From Novilysobacter_A longmucuonensis (GTDB lineage Bacteria; Pseudomonadota; Gammaproteobacteria; Xanthomonadales; Xanthomonadaceae), in the NCBI RefSeq assembly GCF_046600735.1, contig NZ_JBJMAW010000009.1, forward strand, positions 1-64,000: a stretch of 64,000 bases of DNA, given 5' to 3'. Under the pieces are notes generated by a model. It was not told where the DNA came from. It did not search any database and saw only the letters and a program-made list of their open reading frames with translations. Position numbers and translations under genes: made by a program. Of this stretch, positions 1-7,244 are shown one piece after another. The number at the start of each line of letters is the position of its first letter. The stretch's first letter is position 1.

Positions 1-419
1 TCGCCCGGCTCGGGGTCGCGGCGCTGCGGATCCGGCGCCGGATCGGTCGGTTCGCGCCGTTCCGGCGCGGGCGGCTCCGGCTCCGGCCGCTCGTGTTGCG
101 GCGCGGATTCGTGCTGCAGCCGGTCGGGCTGCGCGCTGTCAGGGTCGAGACTGCGAAATTCGCGCTGCATGTCCTGTCCGCTGCGTTGCAGGTCGTCGCG
201 GGCCTCGCGCAGGTCGTCGTGGGTCTGCCGCAGGCTGCGCTTGAACTCCTCGTCGGCCAGCTCGTGCTCCAGTTCGGACTTCACCGAGTACCACTGCGCA
301 CGCGCGCGGCGCACCCACAGCCCGGCGAAGCGCGCGGCCTTGGGCAGGCGTTCGGGACCGAGCACCAGCAGCGCGACCAGCGCGACCAGGAATAGCTCGG
401 AGAAGCCGATATCGAACAT
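1..419 (-). CDS. tatB: Sec-independent translocase subunit TatB (C-terminus outside window)
   Basis: TatB partners TatC in the twin-arginine receptor complex that binds signal peptides of folded proteins at the inner membrane. The visible N-terminus begins MFDIGFSELFLVALVALLVLG, a short membrane segment, followed by the ERLP hinge and an amphipathic, Glu/Arg-rich helix. A long low-complexity tail rich in Pro, Glu and Arg follows and runs off the window edge, so about 139 codons are visible. It starts 31 bases after the tatA stop, in the usual tatA-tatB-tatC order, so tatC is expected just outside. The FDIGFSEL start and the ERLP hinge make TatB much more likely than a second TatA. Confidence 0.93.
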   Translation of the reverse strand, partial: MFDIGFSELFLVALVALLVLGPERLPKAARFAGLWVRRARAQWYSVKSELEHELADEEFKRSLRQTHDDLREARDDLQRSGQDMQREFRSLDPDSAQPDRLQHESAPQHERPEPEPPAPERREPTDPAPDPQRRDPEPG

Positions 420-449
420 GGTCGAACGCCGTCGACGCCGCGCGCGGCG

Positions 450-704
450 TCAGCGTGGCGTGCGGTCGTCGTGGCGCGGCGGCGTGTCCGCGTCCTGCTT
501 GGGGGCATCGCTGCGCGGCACGTCGGCGCTGCGCGACTCGTCGCGCAACTGCGCATCGGGGCCGTCGTCATCCTTCACGCCTTTCTTGAAGCCACGCACC
601 GCTTCGCCGAGGTCCTGGCCGACGTTCTTCAGGCGCTTGGTGCCGAACACCAGCACCACGACCACCAGCACCACCAGCCAGTGCCAGATACTCAAACTGC
701 CCAT
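450..704 (-). CDS. tatA: Sec-independent translocase subunit TatA
   Basis: TatA oligomerises to form the protein-conducting element of the twin-arginine system. The 84-residue product starts MGSLSIWHWLVVLVVVVLVFGTKRL: one membrane helix, the FG-x-KRL hinge, then an amphipathic helix with the family-typical KNVGQDLGEAVRGFKKG. The tail is charged (DDD, DESRSAD, KQDAD). I chose the ATG at 704 because the family begins just before the membrane helix; upstream in-frame ATG codons would add an unrelated leader. First gene of the tat operon. Confidence 0.95.
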   Translation of the reverse strand: MGSLSIWHWLVVLVVVVLVFGTKRLKNVGQDLGEAVRGFKKGVKDDDGPDAQLRDESRSADVPRSDAPKQDADTPPRHDDRTPR

Positions 705-750
705 GGGAATGCTCGGTCGCGAGGGGGACTCAGGATACCGCAGCAGCACT

Positions 751-852
751 GGGTCAACGGTGAACCGTCAACGGTGAACAGGAGAGGCAAACCGCGAAAG
801 CCGGACGCGCAGCCACTGCGCCTGCCCGCGCCCCACTCTTGACCGTTCACCC
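751..852. repeat. Short GGTGAACGG-type direct and inverted repeats
   Basis: Two direct copies of GTCAACGGTGAA (about 753-764 and 767-778) are followed 60 bases later by an inverted copy (TTGACCGTTCACCC, 839-852). The same word recurs in tandem at about 41411-41480. Intergenic between tatA and the SYLF gene. Function unknown. Confidence 0.6.
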
Positions 853-862
853 ATTTACCCCG

Positions 863-1723
863 TCATGGCAGCGGCTCGACCTGGGTCGGGCTCTCTACGG
901 TCTCGAACGGCTGGGGCTGGGGCTGCGGCTGGGGCTGCGGCTGTCCGGGGCTCCGGCCCTGGGCCGGCGGGGTCTGTGCGCTTGCCTGCGCGCCGGCCTG
1001 GACCGCCGCCCGGCCGCGGCCGGTGCCGCGGGCGTAGCTGGCCGCGGCGGTGGCTTCCTCGAGCTGGTCGCGGAAGTCGACGATTGCGTTGGATGGCTGC
1101 TGCGCCGCGCGGCCTTCGAAGATCATCCGCGGCGTGGTGCCCTGGCCGTAGGCCGCCTGGTTGGCGTCGTCATCGATGCTCAGCACCGCGCCGTCGAGCG
1201 CCACGCCGGCGAACAGCCCGCGTGCGCGCGACCACGACCAGATCTCTGCCTCCAGTTGGCCGTCGGTGGCCATCGCGGTGCTGCGCCCGATCGGGCCGGC
1301 GGCGATGCTGGCGTCGCCGCCGAGGGTGATCTTGCCGTTGACGATCGAGTCGAGCCCGCGCTGGCTGGTGAACACCAGCACGATGTCGGAGGACTGCACG
1401 CCGGCCTGGAAGCCGATGCTGCCGCCGGTGAGCTTGACGAAGGCCGGGTTGGACCAGGTGCCGTCGGGGCTCCTGACCGAGACCACGCCATGGCCGCGGC
1501 GGCCGCCGAACACCAGTCCGATCTTCAGCGTGTCGGGCACTACCACTATCCCGCGCGCCTGGTCGAGCAGCTTGTCGGGGATCGCCGACTCCGGGATGTC
1601 CTGGATGTCGGTCAGCACGCGCAGCGCGTTGCGCGCGCGGGCGTCCTCGGTGGGTCCGGCCACCGCGGCCGTGGCGAAGCCGAAGGTCAGCAGCAGGATG
1701 GCAAGGCGCGGCAAGCGGTGCAT
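863..1723 (-). CDS. SYLF/Ysc84-domain secreted protein
   Basis: 286 residues. A signal peptide (MHRLPRLAILLLTFGFATAAVAG) is followed by a SYLF (DUF500/Ysc84) domain, recognisable by ARGIVVVPDTLKIGLVFGGRRGHG and the later GGSIGFQAGVQSSDIVLVF and ARGLFAGVALDGAVL blocks. SYLF domains bind phospholipids in eukaryotes; bacterial versions are envelope proteins of unproven role. The C-terminal quarter is low complexity, Ala/Gln rich, ending in repeated Pro-Gln pairs. I preferred the ATG at 1723 because it begins the signal peptide and has GGAG 8 bases upstream; an ATG at 1813 would add 30 unconvincing residues. Confidence 0.85.
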   Translation of the reverse strand: MHRLPRLAILLLTFGFATAAVAGPTEDARARNALRVLTDIQDIPESAIPDKLLDQARGIVVVPDTLKIGLVFGGRRGHGVVSVRSPDGTWSNPAFVKLTGGSIGFQAGVQSSDIVLVFTSQRGLDSIVNGKITLGGDASIAAGPIGRSTAMATDGQLEAEIWSWSRARGLFAGVALDGAVLSIDDDANQAAYGQGTTPRMIFEGRAAQQPSNAIVDFRDQLEEATAAASYARGTGRGRAAVQAGAQASAQTPPAQGRSPGQPQPQPQPQPQPFETVESPTQVEPLP

Positions 1724-1946
1724 GGCGAACTCCAGCGAAGCGAATGGGGTGGTGGCGTGGACCGCGAGCGGCACGAGTTGGTTCAGGCTAGGCAGGCGGC
1801 AATGAATCGCCACGGAACTGGTGCATCGCGCTCCAGGTTGCCCCGGGGTGGTCGCCCAGGGTGGTCGTCCCCAGCGTGGTGGCGCCGATCTTCCCGCGCC
1901 CTGCCGGCAGCGGGCAAGCCGCTGCGGCGCCCGAGCCTGTCATCCT

Positions 1947-2945
1947 ATGCCGATGACCGCGACATCCGCTTCCCAAACCCTGCCCGCTGACACCACGGCC
2001 GTGGTGCTGGTCAACCTCGGCACGCCCGACGCGCCGACCGCGCCGGCGGTGCGCCGCTATCTCGCCGAGTTCCTGCACGACCGCCGCGTGGTCGATCTGA
2101 CGCGCTGGCTGTGGTGCCCGCTGCTGCACTTCGGCATCCTGCCGATCCGCTCGCCGAAGGTCGCGCGGAAATATGCGAGCGTCTGGCTGCCCGGTGCCGA
2201 TGGCGGTTCGCCGCTGGCCGTGTACACCCGGCGGCTGGCCGCAGCGGTGCAGCGCGAGCTGCCCGACGCGCGCGTGATCGATGCAATGCGCTACGGCAAT
2301 CCGGCGCTGGCGGGCGTACTGCAGCAGTTGCGCGCCGACGGCGCCGGTCGCGTGCTGGTGCTGCCGCTGTATCCGCAGTATTCGACCTCGACCACCGCGT
2401 CGGTCGGCGACGTACTGGCGCGCATCGACGGCTTGCCGGCGCGCATGGTCGAGGACTACCACCTCGATGCGGGCTGGGTCGCGGCGGTGGCCGCATCGAT
2501 CCGCGCGCACTGGCAGGCGCAGGGCGCCGGCGAGCACCTGCTGTTCTCGTTCCACGGCCTGCCGCAGCGTTTCGCCGACAACGGCGACCCGTATCCGCGC
2601 CACTGCCAGGCCAGCGCCCGCGCCATCGCGCAGGCGCTGGAGCTGGCCGATGACGCCTGGACGCTGAGCTACCAGTCGCGCTTCGGTCGCGAGAAATGGC
2701 TGGAGCCGGCGACCAGCGTCACGCTGCAGGCGCTTGCGGCGCGTGGCGTGCGCCAGGTCGACGTGGTCGCGCCCGGATTTGCGGTCGACTGTTTGGAGAC
2801 GCTGGAAGAGGTCGCGATGATGCTGGCGGAGGAGTTCGCCGAACGCGGCGGTCAGTTGCGCTATGTCCCGTGCCTCAACGACAGCGCGCCACATGCGCAG
2901 GCGCTGGCGGCAATCGTGCGGCGTGAGCTGGACGCGTGGCAGTGA
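1947..2945 (+). CDS. hemH: Ferrochelatase
   Basis: Inserts Fe(II) into protoporphyrin IX, the last step of haem synthesis, at the inner membrane. 332 residues, the usual bacterial length. Visible signatures are VVLVNLGTPDAP at the N-terminus, LFSFHGLPQR with the catalytic-pocket His near residue 203, YQSRFGREKWLEP, and PGFAVDCLETLEE with the conserved Glu near 284. I used the ATG at 1947; the frame is open further upstream but without family similarity. Second haem gene of the window is hemF at 52 kb. Confidence 0.96.
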   Translation: MPMTATSASQTLPADTTAVVLVNLGTPDAPTAPAVRRYLAEFLHDRRVVDLTRWLWCPLLHFGILPIRSPKVARKYASVWLPGADGGSPLAVYTRRLAAAVQRELPDARVIDAMRYGNPALAGVLQQLRADGAGRVLVLPLYPQYSTSTTASVGDVLARIDGLPARMVEDYHLDAGWVAAVAASIRAHWQAQGAGEHLLFSFHGLPQRFADNGDPYPRHCQASARAIAQALELADDAWTLSYQSRFGREKWLEPATSVTLQALAARGVRQVDVVAPGFAVDCLETLEEVAMMLAEEFAERGGQLRYVPCLNDSAPHAQALAAIVRRELDAWQ

Positions 2946-2981
2946 TGCGTTCTTCCGGCCGTGCCAGCGCTGCCTTGTCCG

Positions 2982-3051
2982 GTAGGAGCGACGTGAGTCG
3001 CGATTTCGCGGCTTCGATCGCTCGCATCATCGCGACTCACGTCGCTCCTAC
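2982..3051. repeat. GTAG-headed REP pair (CGACGTGAGTCG core)
   Basis: Two inverted arms, GTAGGAGCGACGTGAGTCGC and its complement, separated by about 24 bases. Each arm carries its own small palindrome (CGAC-GTGA-GTCG) behind a GTAGGAGC head. Lies between hemH and the hydrolase. Copies of the same core occur at 26760-26828 and 29606-29665. Confidence 0.9.
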
Positions 3052-3116
3052 AAGGGCTGCATTGCGCTCTGCCATGGAAGCGACTGCGCACGGAAGTGGT
3101 CAGCTCCACCACGCCG

Positions 3117-3968
3117 ATGCGTGAGTTCGCCATCGACACCCCGTTCGGCCGCATCAGTGGCCTGCGCCGAGACGTCGCCGGCGGTCCGCGCGTGCTTGCG
3201 CTGCATGGCTGGCTGGACAACGCGGCGAGTTTCGTACCGCTGGCGCCGCACCTGCCGGGGCTGGAGCTGGCCGCGCCCGATCTGCCCGGCCACGGCGCCA
3301 GCGCGCACCTGCCGGCGGCGGCGGACTACACCATGGTCGCGTTCGCACGTGCCGGTTTCGCGATCGCCGACGCGCTCGGCTGGGAGCGCTTCGGACTGCT
3401 CGCGCATTCGCTCGGCGGCGCGGTCGCCAGCGTGATGGCGGCAGCATGTCCTCAGCGCATCGAGCGCCTGCTGGTGATCGAGTCGCTCGGCGCGCTGGCC
3501 GAGGCCGACGACCGCACCGCGCAGCGTCTGCGCGAGGCGTTCGCCGCAGGGGCGCTGCCGCGCCGGCCGTTGCGCGTGTTCGACGACATCGCCACCGCGG
3601 TGCGCGCGCGCATGCAGGCCAATGCACTCAGCGAGGCAGTGGCGCGCCTGCTGGTCGAACGCGGTATCGCACCGGCCGCTGCCGATGCAGCCGGCTTCGT
3701 CTGGCGCAGCGATCCGCGGCTGACGCAGCCGACCGCGGTGCGCATCAGCGAAGCGCAGGTGCGCGACCTGGTCGCCGGCATCGCCTGCCCGACCCGGGTG
3801 ATCTACGCCACCCCGGCGCAGCCCTATTTTCCCGAAGCGATCCGGCGTGCGCGCGCGGCGCTGCTGCCCGACGGCGAGCTGGTGGTGATGGACGGCAGCC
3901 ACCACCTGCACATGGAGGACCCGGCCGGGGTGGCCGCGGCGATCGGCGACTTCTTCGATCGCCCATAG
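3117..3968 (+). CDS. Alpha/beta-fold hydrolase
   Basis: 283 residues with an alpha/beta hydrolase fold: VLALHGWLDNAASF (oxyanion region), DLPGHGAS, the nucleophile elbow LLAHSLGGAVAS (Ser in GHSxG-like A-H-S-L-G) and a C-terminal DGSHHLHMEDP containing the likely catalytic His. The sequence resembles the mammalian serine hydrolase-like (SERHL) group, but the substrate cannot be read. A GTG 21 bases upstream could also serve as start; the ATG gives the typical short N-terminus. Confidence 0.85.
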   Translation: MREFAIDTPFGRISGLRRDVAGGPRVLALHGWLDNAASFVPLAPHLPGLELAAPDLPGHGASAHLPAAADYTMVAFARAGFAIADALGWERFGLLAHSLGGAVASVMAAACPQRIERLLVIESLGALAEADDRTAQRLREAFAAGALPRRPLRVFDDIATAVRARMQANALSEAVARLLVERGIAPAAADAAGFVWRSDPRLTQPTAVRISEAQVRDLVAGIACPTRVIYATPAQPYFPEAIRRARAALLPDGELVVMDGSHHLHMEDPAGVAAAIGDFFDRP

Positions 3969-3990
3969 CAACCGACGCACCCGAGGTCCT

Positions 3991-4065
3991 GTAGGAGCGG
4001 CTTCAGCCGCGATCTGGAACAGTACGCGCCACCAAACATCCGATCGCGGCTGAAGCCGCTCCTAC
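3991..4065. repeat. GTAG-headed REP pair (CGGCTTCAGCCG core)
   Basis: Arms GTAGGAGCGGCTTCAGCCGC (3991-4010, extending to 4014) and its complement (4042-4065) face each other across 27 bases. Lies between convergent genes (hydrolase and ygjP), where it could act as a bidirectional RNA hairpin. Confidence 0.92.
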
Positions 4066-4088
4066 CAGGCGCGCGGTTCCGATCCGCC

Positions 4089-4871
4089 CTACGACAGCAA
4101 CATGCGCAGCGTCGCCTTGAGCCGCCGGCCCTCGGCGCGGAAATAGTCGCGCTCCTCGCGCCAAGCCGGGAAGCGCACCTCGACTTCGCGCCAGAACGCG
4201 CGCGAATGGTCGGCGTGGATTAGATGGCACAGCTCGTGCACCAGCACGTACTCGAACGCCGAGCGCCGCGCCAGCACCAGCGACAGGTCCAGCGCCATCG
4301 AGCCGTCCGGCGCCAGCGAACCCCATTGCGAGGACATCACCTTGAAGCGGGTGCGGCGCGGGGGCCGCGGCAATCCAGGCAGGTAGCGCGGCAGCCAGCG
4401 GCCGAGATCGGTGCGCGCCTGCGCCTCGTAGAAATCGCGCAACGCGCGGCGTATCGCCGGCGCGCCGGCACGTGGCGGCACGGTGAATGCCAGCCCGGCG
4501 GCGTCGTCTTCGCCGACATGCTGCAGGCGTGTGTAGCGGCCGGCCTGCCACGCCAGTGGCAGCATCGCGCCGCGCAAGGGCAGAGAGTCGGTTTGGCCGC
4601 GCACGAGCCGTGGCAGCGCCTCGGCCGCATAGCTCGCGATCTGCTGCGCGAGCCAGTCGCGATGTTGTTCGACGAAGCGCTCGCCGGCCACGGCGCTGGC
4701 GCGCAGCGGCAGCGACAGCCGTGCACCGCGTTCGTCGACCGACAGCTTGATCCGGCGCGAGCGTGGGTCGCGCACGCGGCGCACTTCCACCACGCGTCCG
4801 TCCGCTAGCGCGAGTGGGAACGAATCGGACTGGATCGTGCGCGGTGCGAGCAGGCGGAAGGGGTTGGGCAT
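4089..4871 (-). CDS. YgjP/DUF45-type zinc metallopeptidase
   Basis: 260 residues. The zincin signature HELCHLIHADHSRAFW sits at 212-227: two His and the Glu of HExxH, with a third likely ligand at His222. This layout is that of the YgjP (DUF45, SprT-like) family, whose substrates are not established. Upstream blocks DPRSRRIKLSVDERGARLSLP and SSQWGSLAPDG are typical of the family. I used the ATG at 4871. A TACAAT hexamer lies 28 bases upstream, at the edge of a REP element, and may be its -10. Confidence 0.88.
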   Translation of the reverse strand: MPNPFRLLAPRTIQSDSFPLALADGRVVEVRRVRDPRSRRIKLSVDERGARLSLPLRASAVAGERFVEQHRDWLAQQIASYAAEALPRLVRGQTDSLPLRGAMLPLAWQAGRYTRLQHVGEDDAAGLAFTVPPRAGAPAIRRALRDFYEAQARTDLGRWLPRYLPGLPRPPRRTRFKVMSSQWGSLAPDGSMALDLSLVLARRSAFEYVLVHELCHLIHADHSRAFWREVEVRFPAWREERDYFRAEGRRLKATLRMLLS

Positions 4872-4899
4872 CGGCGTTGATCGTGGCGGGACCGAGCAC

Positions 4900-4905
4900 A
4901 TTGTA
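4900..4905 (-). promoter_or_regulatory. Candidate -10 (TACAAT) of ygjP-like gene, made by a REP end
   Basis: On the minus strand the outer end of the REP at 4903-4977 reads GCTCCTACAAT. The TACAAT hexamer straddles the repeat boundary, 28 bases before the ATG. No convincing -35 was seen. Confidence 0.4.
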
Positions 4906-4977
4906 GGAGCGGCTTCAGCCGCGATCGGATGGTGCAACGGGCAATCGGTTCACGATCGCCGCTGAAGCCCCTCCTAC
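4903..4977. repeat. GTAG-headed REP pair (CGGCTTCAGCCG core)
   Basis: Left arm from 4903 is canonical. The right arm (4954-4977) carries substitutions (GATCGCCGCTGAAGCCCCTC), so this copy is partly degenerate. It separates rdgC (ending at 4984) from the upstream end of ygjP. Confidence 0.88.
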
Positions 4978-4983
4978 AGGAGA

Positions 4984-5904
4984 CTACGCCTCGACCTTGC
5001 TCAGCTTGAGTGCGCTTTCCAGCACCACGAACAAGCGCTTGACCTCCGCGCTCATCAGGGCGAAGCGCGCATCAAGCTCAGCGCGCACGTCATCGCGCTC
5101 GGTGCTCTCGAGCTGGTCGACCGCGCCGTCGAGCAGCTTGAACTTGCGCAGCACCAGGTCTTCGCCGAGCACGAACGAGACGTGGTCATCCAGGGTAAGC
5201 GCCAGCCGCGTCACCTGCTTGCCGGACTCCAGGTGCTTGTTGATCTCCTCGCCCTGCAGTTCCATGCGCTGGCACTTGACCACCGCGCCCTGGTCGACCG
5301 GATCGCGCAGCTCGCACTCGTCGCCGAGCGAGAGTCCCTCCGGCAACGTCTCGCCGGCGAGCCAGCCGGTCAGGATCGAGCGCGGCGCGACCTCGGCGTT
5401 GAGCGGCAGCGCCGGAAAGCTGCCGAGCGCGCGGCGGATCTCACTGGCGACGTTCTCCGCGCTCTTGCGACTGGAGGTATCGACCACGCAGAGGCCGTGC
5501 TCCAGGTCGAGCAGCGCATCGGTGCGGCCGGGCTTGATGAACGCGCGCGGCAGCAGGTCGACGATGAGCTCGTCCTTGATCCGCTTGCGGGTGCGACCGC
5601 CGGGCTTGCGGCCTTCCTTCTGCTCGATCTCGGCCAGCTTCTTGGCCAGCATGTCGTTGACCACCGAGCCGGGCAGCAGCCGGTCCTCGCCGCCGACGGT
5701 CAGCCACAGCGCATCGTTGATCCGGTGCGACATCGCCTCGGCATCGCGACCGGCATCTTGTCGACCAAATGGCGAGATGAAACCGCGCGAGGATAGCTCC
5801 ATCGGGCCGACCGGCTTGAGCCGGCATTCCTCCAGGCCGGCGTCGAGGTCGTCGAGCTTGGTGGTGAGGGGGAAACGGAACAGCGTGAGGTTGCGAAAGA
5901 ACAT
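4984..5904 (-). CDS. rdgC: Recombination-associated protein RdgC
   Basis: RdgC forms a ring dimer that binds double-stranded DNA and restrains RecA. The 306-residue product has the family N-terminus MFFRNLTLFRFP, followed by LEECRLKPVGPMELSSRGFISPFG, the block GRKPGGRTRKRIKDELIVDLLPRAF, and a C-terminus KRLFVVLESALKLSKVEA. Length equals the family norm. The ATG at 5904 is preceded by AGGA. It lies 48 bases after ttcA on the same strand, with a CCCCTTTGAAAAAGG-type hairpin between. Confidence 0.95.
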   Translation of the reverse strand: MFFRNLTLFRFPLTTKLDDLDAGLEECRLKPVGPMELSSRGFISPFGRQDAGRDAEAMSHRINDALWLTVGGEDRLLPGSVVNDMLAKKLAEIEQKEGRKPGGRTRKRIKDELIVDLLPRAFIKPGRTDALLDLEHGLCVVDTSSRKSAENVASEIRRALGSFPALPLNAEVAPRSILTGWLAGETLPEGLSLGDECELRDPVDQGAVVKCQRMELQGEEINKHLESGKQVTRLALTLDDHVSFVLGEDLVLRKFKLLDGAVDQLESTERDDVRAELDARFALMSAEVKRLFVVLESALKLSKVEA

Positions 5905-5941
5905 CGAAAGTCCTGCAAGGAAACGAAAAGGAGTTTTTCAG

Positions 5942-5963
5942 CCCCTCCTTTTTCAAAGGGGGG
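5942..5963. repeat. CCCCTTTGAAAAAGG-type hairpin overlapping the ttcA end
   Basis: On the minus strand this reads CCCCCCTTTGAAAAAGGAGG, a hairpin with arms CCTTT/AAAGG. The TGA in CTTTGA is the ttcA stop codon. Related copies are at 21397, 24667 and 63870. Confidence 0.8.
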
Positions 5964-6804
5964 AACTGCTGTGTTGGGCTGTCAGCCCGAGAAAATCGAA
6001 CAGCTTCGGATCGCTCAGCTGCGACGGGCGGATGTCGCCCAGCGCCCGCGAGATCGTCTCGATGCGCCCCGGCGCCTCGCGCTCCCAGTCGGCCATCATC
6101 CGCTGGACCTGCTTGCGCTGCAGGTTCTCCTGCGAGCCGCACAGGTTGCACGGGATGATCGGGAACTGCCGGGCCTGCGCGTACTGCGCGATGTCGTGCT
6201 CGCGCACATAGACGAGCGGGCGGATCACCACGTGGCGGCCGTCGTCGCTGAGCAGCTTGGGCGGCATGCCCGACAGCTTCGCGTGGAAGAACAGGTTGAG
6301 GAAGAACGTTGCGACCAGGTCGTCGCGGTGGTGGCCGAGCGCGATCTTGCTGAAGCCTTCTTGCGCGGCATACGAGTACAGCGCGCCGCGCCGCAGCCGC
6401 GAGCACAGCGAGCACATGGTCTTGCCCTCGGGCACCACGCGGGTGACCACCGAATAGGTGTCTTGCTCGAGGACCTTGTAGGTCACACCGAGCGACTCGA
6501 GATACGCGGGCAGCACGTGCTCGGGGAAATCGGGCTGCTTCTGGTCGAGGTTGACCGCGACCAGCTCGAACTTCACCGGCGCCTTCTTCTGCAGCTGCAG
6601 CAGGATATCGAGCATGGTGTAGCTGTCCTTGCCGCCCGACAGGCACACCATGACCTTGTCGCCGTCCTCGATCATGCCGAAGTCGGCGATCGCCTGGCCG
6701 ACCTGGTGGCGCAGGCGCTTGCCCAGGCGCTCGGCATCGGGCGCCCGCGGCGGCGGCGCGGCCAGGGGCAGCGGATCGAGCAGGGGCAATGCACGGGTGT
6801 TCAT
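5953..6804 (-). CDS. ttcA: tRNA 2-thiocytidine(32) synthetase TtcA
   Basis: Thiolates C32 of certain tRNAs using ATP and an iron-sulfur cluster. 283 residues: PP-loop SGGKDS at 56-61, first CxxC (CSLC) at 131-134, GHHRDD at 157-162, and second CxxC (CNLC) at 219-222. These Cys pairs distinguish TtcA from other PP-loop ATPases. The last residues (SSSPL) and the TGA stop are encoded by a repeat hairpin. TAGAAT 9 bases upstream of the ATG suggests a nearly leaderless mRNA. Confidence 0.96.
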   Translation of the reverse strand: MNTRALPLLDPLPLAAPPPRAPDAERLGKRLRHQVGQAIADFGMIEDGDKVMVCLSGGKDSYTMLDILLQLQKKAPVKFELVAVNLDQKQPDFPEHVLPAYLESLGVTYKVLEQDTYSVVTRVVPEGKTMCSLCSRLRRGALYSYAAQEGFSKIALGHHRDDLVATFFLNLFFHAKLSGMPPKLLSDDGRHVVIRPLVYVREHDIAQYAQARQFPIIPCNLCGSQENLQRKQVQRMMADWEREAPGRIETISRALGDIRPSQLSDPKLFDFLGLTAQHSSSPL

Positions 6805-6813
6805 CGGCCGGCC

Positions 6814-6819
6814 ATTCTA
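6814..6819 (-). promoter_or_regulatory. -10 box TAGAAT of ttcA (near-leaderless)
   Basis: TAGAAT on the minus strand, 9 bases before the ttcA ATG. A start site about 7 bases downstream would leave only 2-3 untranslated bases. The -35 is not obvious. Confidence 0.5.
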
Positions 6820-6858
6820 CCGGTCGCGGCATCGATGACGGTCGCCGCGGCCGCGCGC

Positions 6859-6864
6859 TAAGCT
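6859..6864 (+). promoter_or_regulatory. -10 box TAAGCT of the YdcH-like gene (leaderless)
   Basis: TAAGCT lies 7 bases before the ATG at 6872. It matches the window-wide pattern of a -10-like hexamer directly before the start codon. No ribosome binding site fits in the gap. Confidence 0.45.
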
Positions 6865-6871
6865 GCGATGC

Positions 6872-7090
6872 ATGAGCGAAAGCGACGATCCCGCCGAGAT
6901 TTCACGCCGTCTGGCCGAGCTGCGGGTCGAGCATCGCGACCTCGACGCCGCGATTGCGCGCCTTGCCCCGCTGCAACTGGATAGCGAGCATGACGACCTC
7001 GCGCTGAAACGGCTGAAGAAGCGCAAGTTGCTGCTCAAGGACTGCATCGCGCGGCTGGAGAGCGCACTGATCCCGGACGAGCCGGCCTGA
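6872..7090 (+). CDS. YdcH/DUF465 family small protein
   Basis: 72 residues, almost entirely helical and charged, with the family pattern ISRRLAELRVEHRDLDAAIARL followed by LKRLKKRKLLLKDCIARLE. DUF465 proteins are small cytoplasmic coiled coils of unknown function. The ATG follows a -10-like TAAGCT by 7 bases. Divergent from ttcA. Confidence 0.85.
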   Translation: MSESDDPAEISRRLAELRVEHRDLDAAIARLAPLQLDSEHDDLALKRLKKRKLLLKDCIARLESALIPDEPA

Positions 7091-7106
7091 GCGGCCAAGG
7101 CCGGCC

Positions 7107-7228
7107 GTAGGAGCGGCTTCAGCCGCGAACCACAATGGTGTCCTTGCGGCCTCACCCGATGCTGTCGCGGCGTTGCGCGGGGCTCACCTTGGCCGGGACG
7201 AAAAGCTCGCGGCTGAAGCCGCTCCTAC
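7107..7228. repeat. GTAG-headed REP pair (CGGCTTCAGCCG core), wide spacing
   Basis: Left arm at 7107-7126, right complementary arm at 7206-7228. The spacer is about 80 bases, longer than in the other pairs, and contains no gene. Lies between the convergent YdcH-like gene and plsB. Confidence 0.88.
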
Positions 7229-7244
7229 AGGGGGGGCGTTGCGG

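Noticed and set aside
2982..3051. Insertion sequence ends
   Set aside because: The inverted arms are 20 to 25 bases with no transposase between; REP elements fit better.
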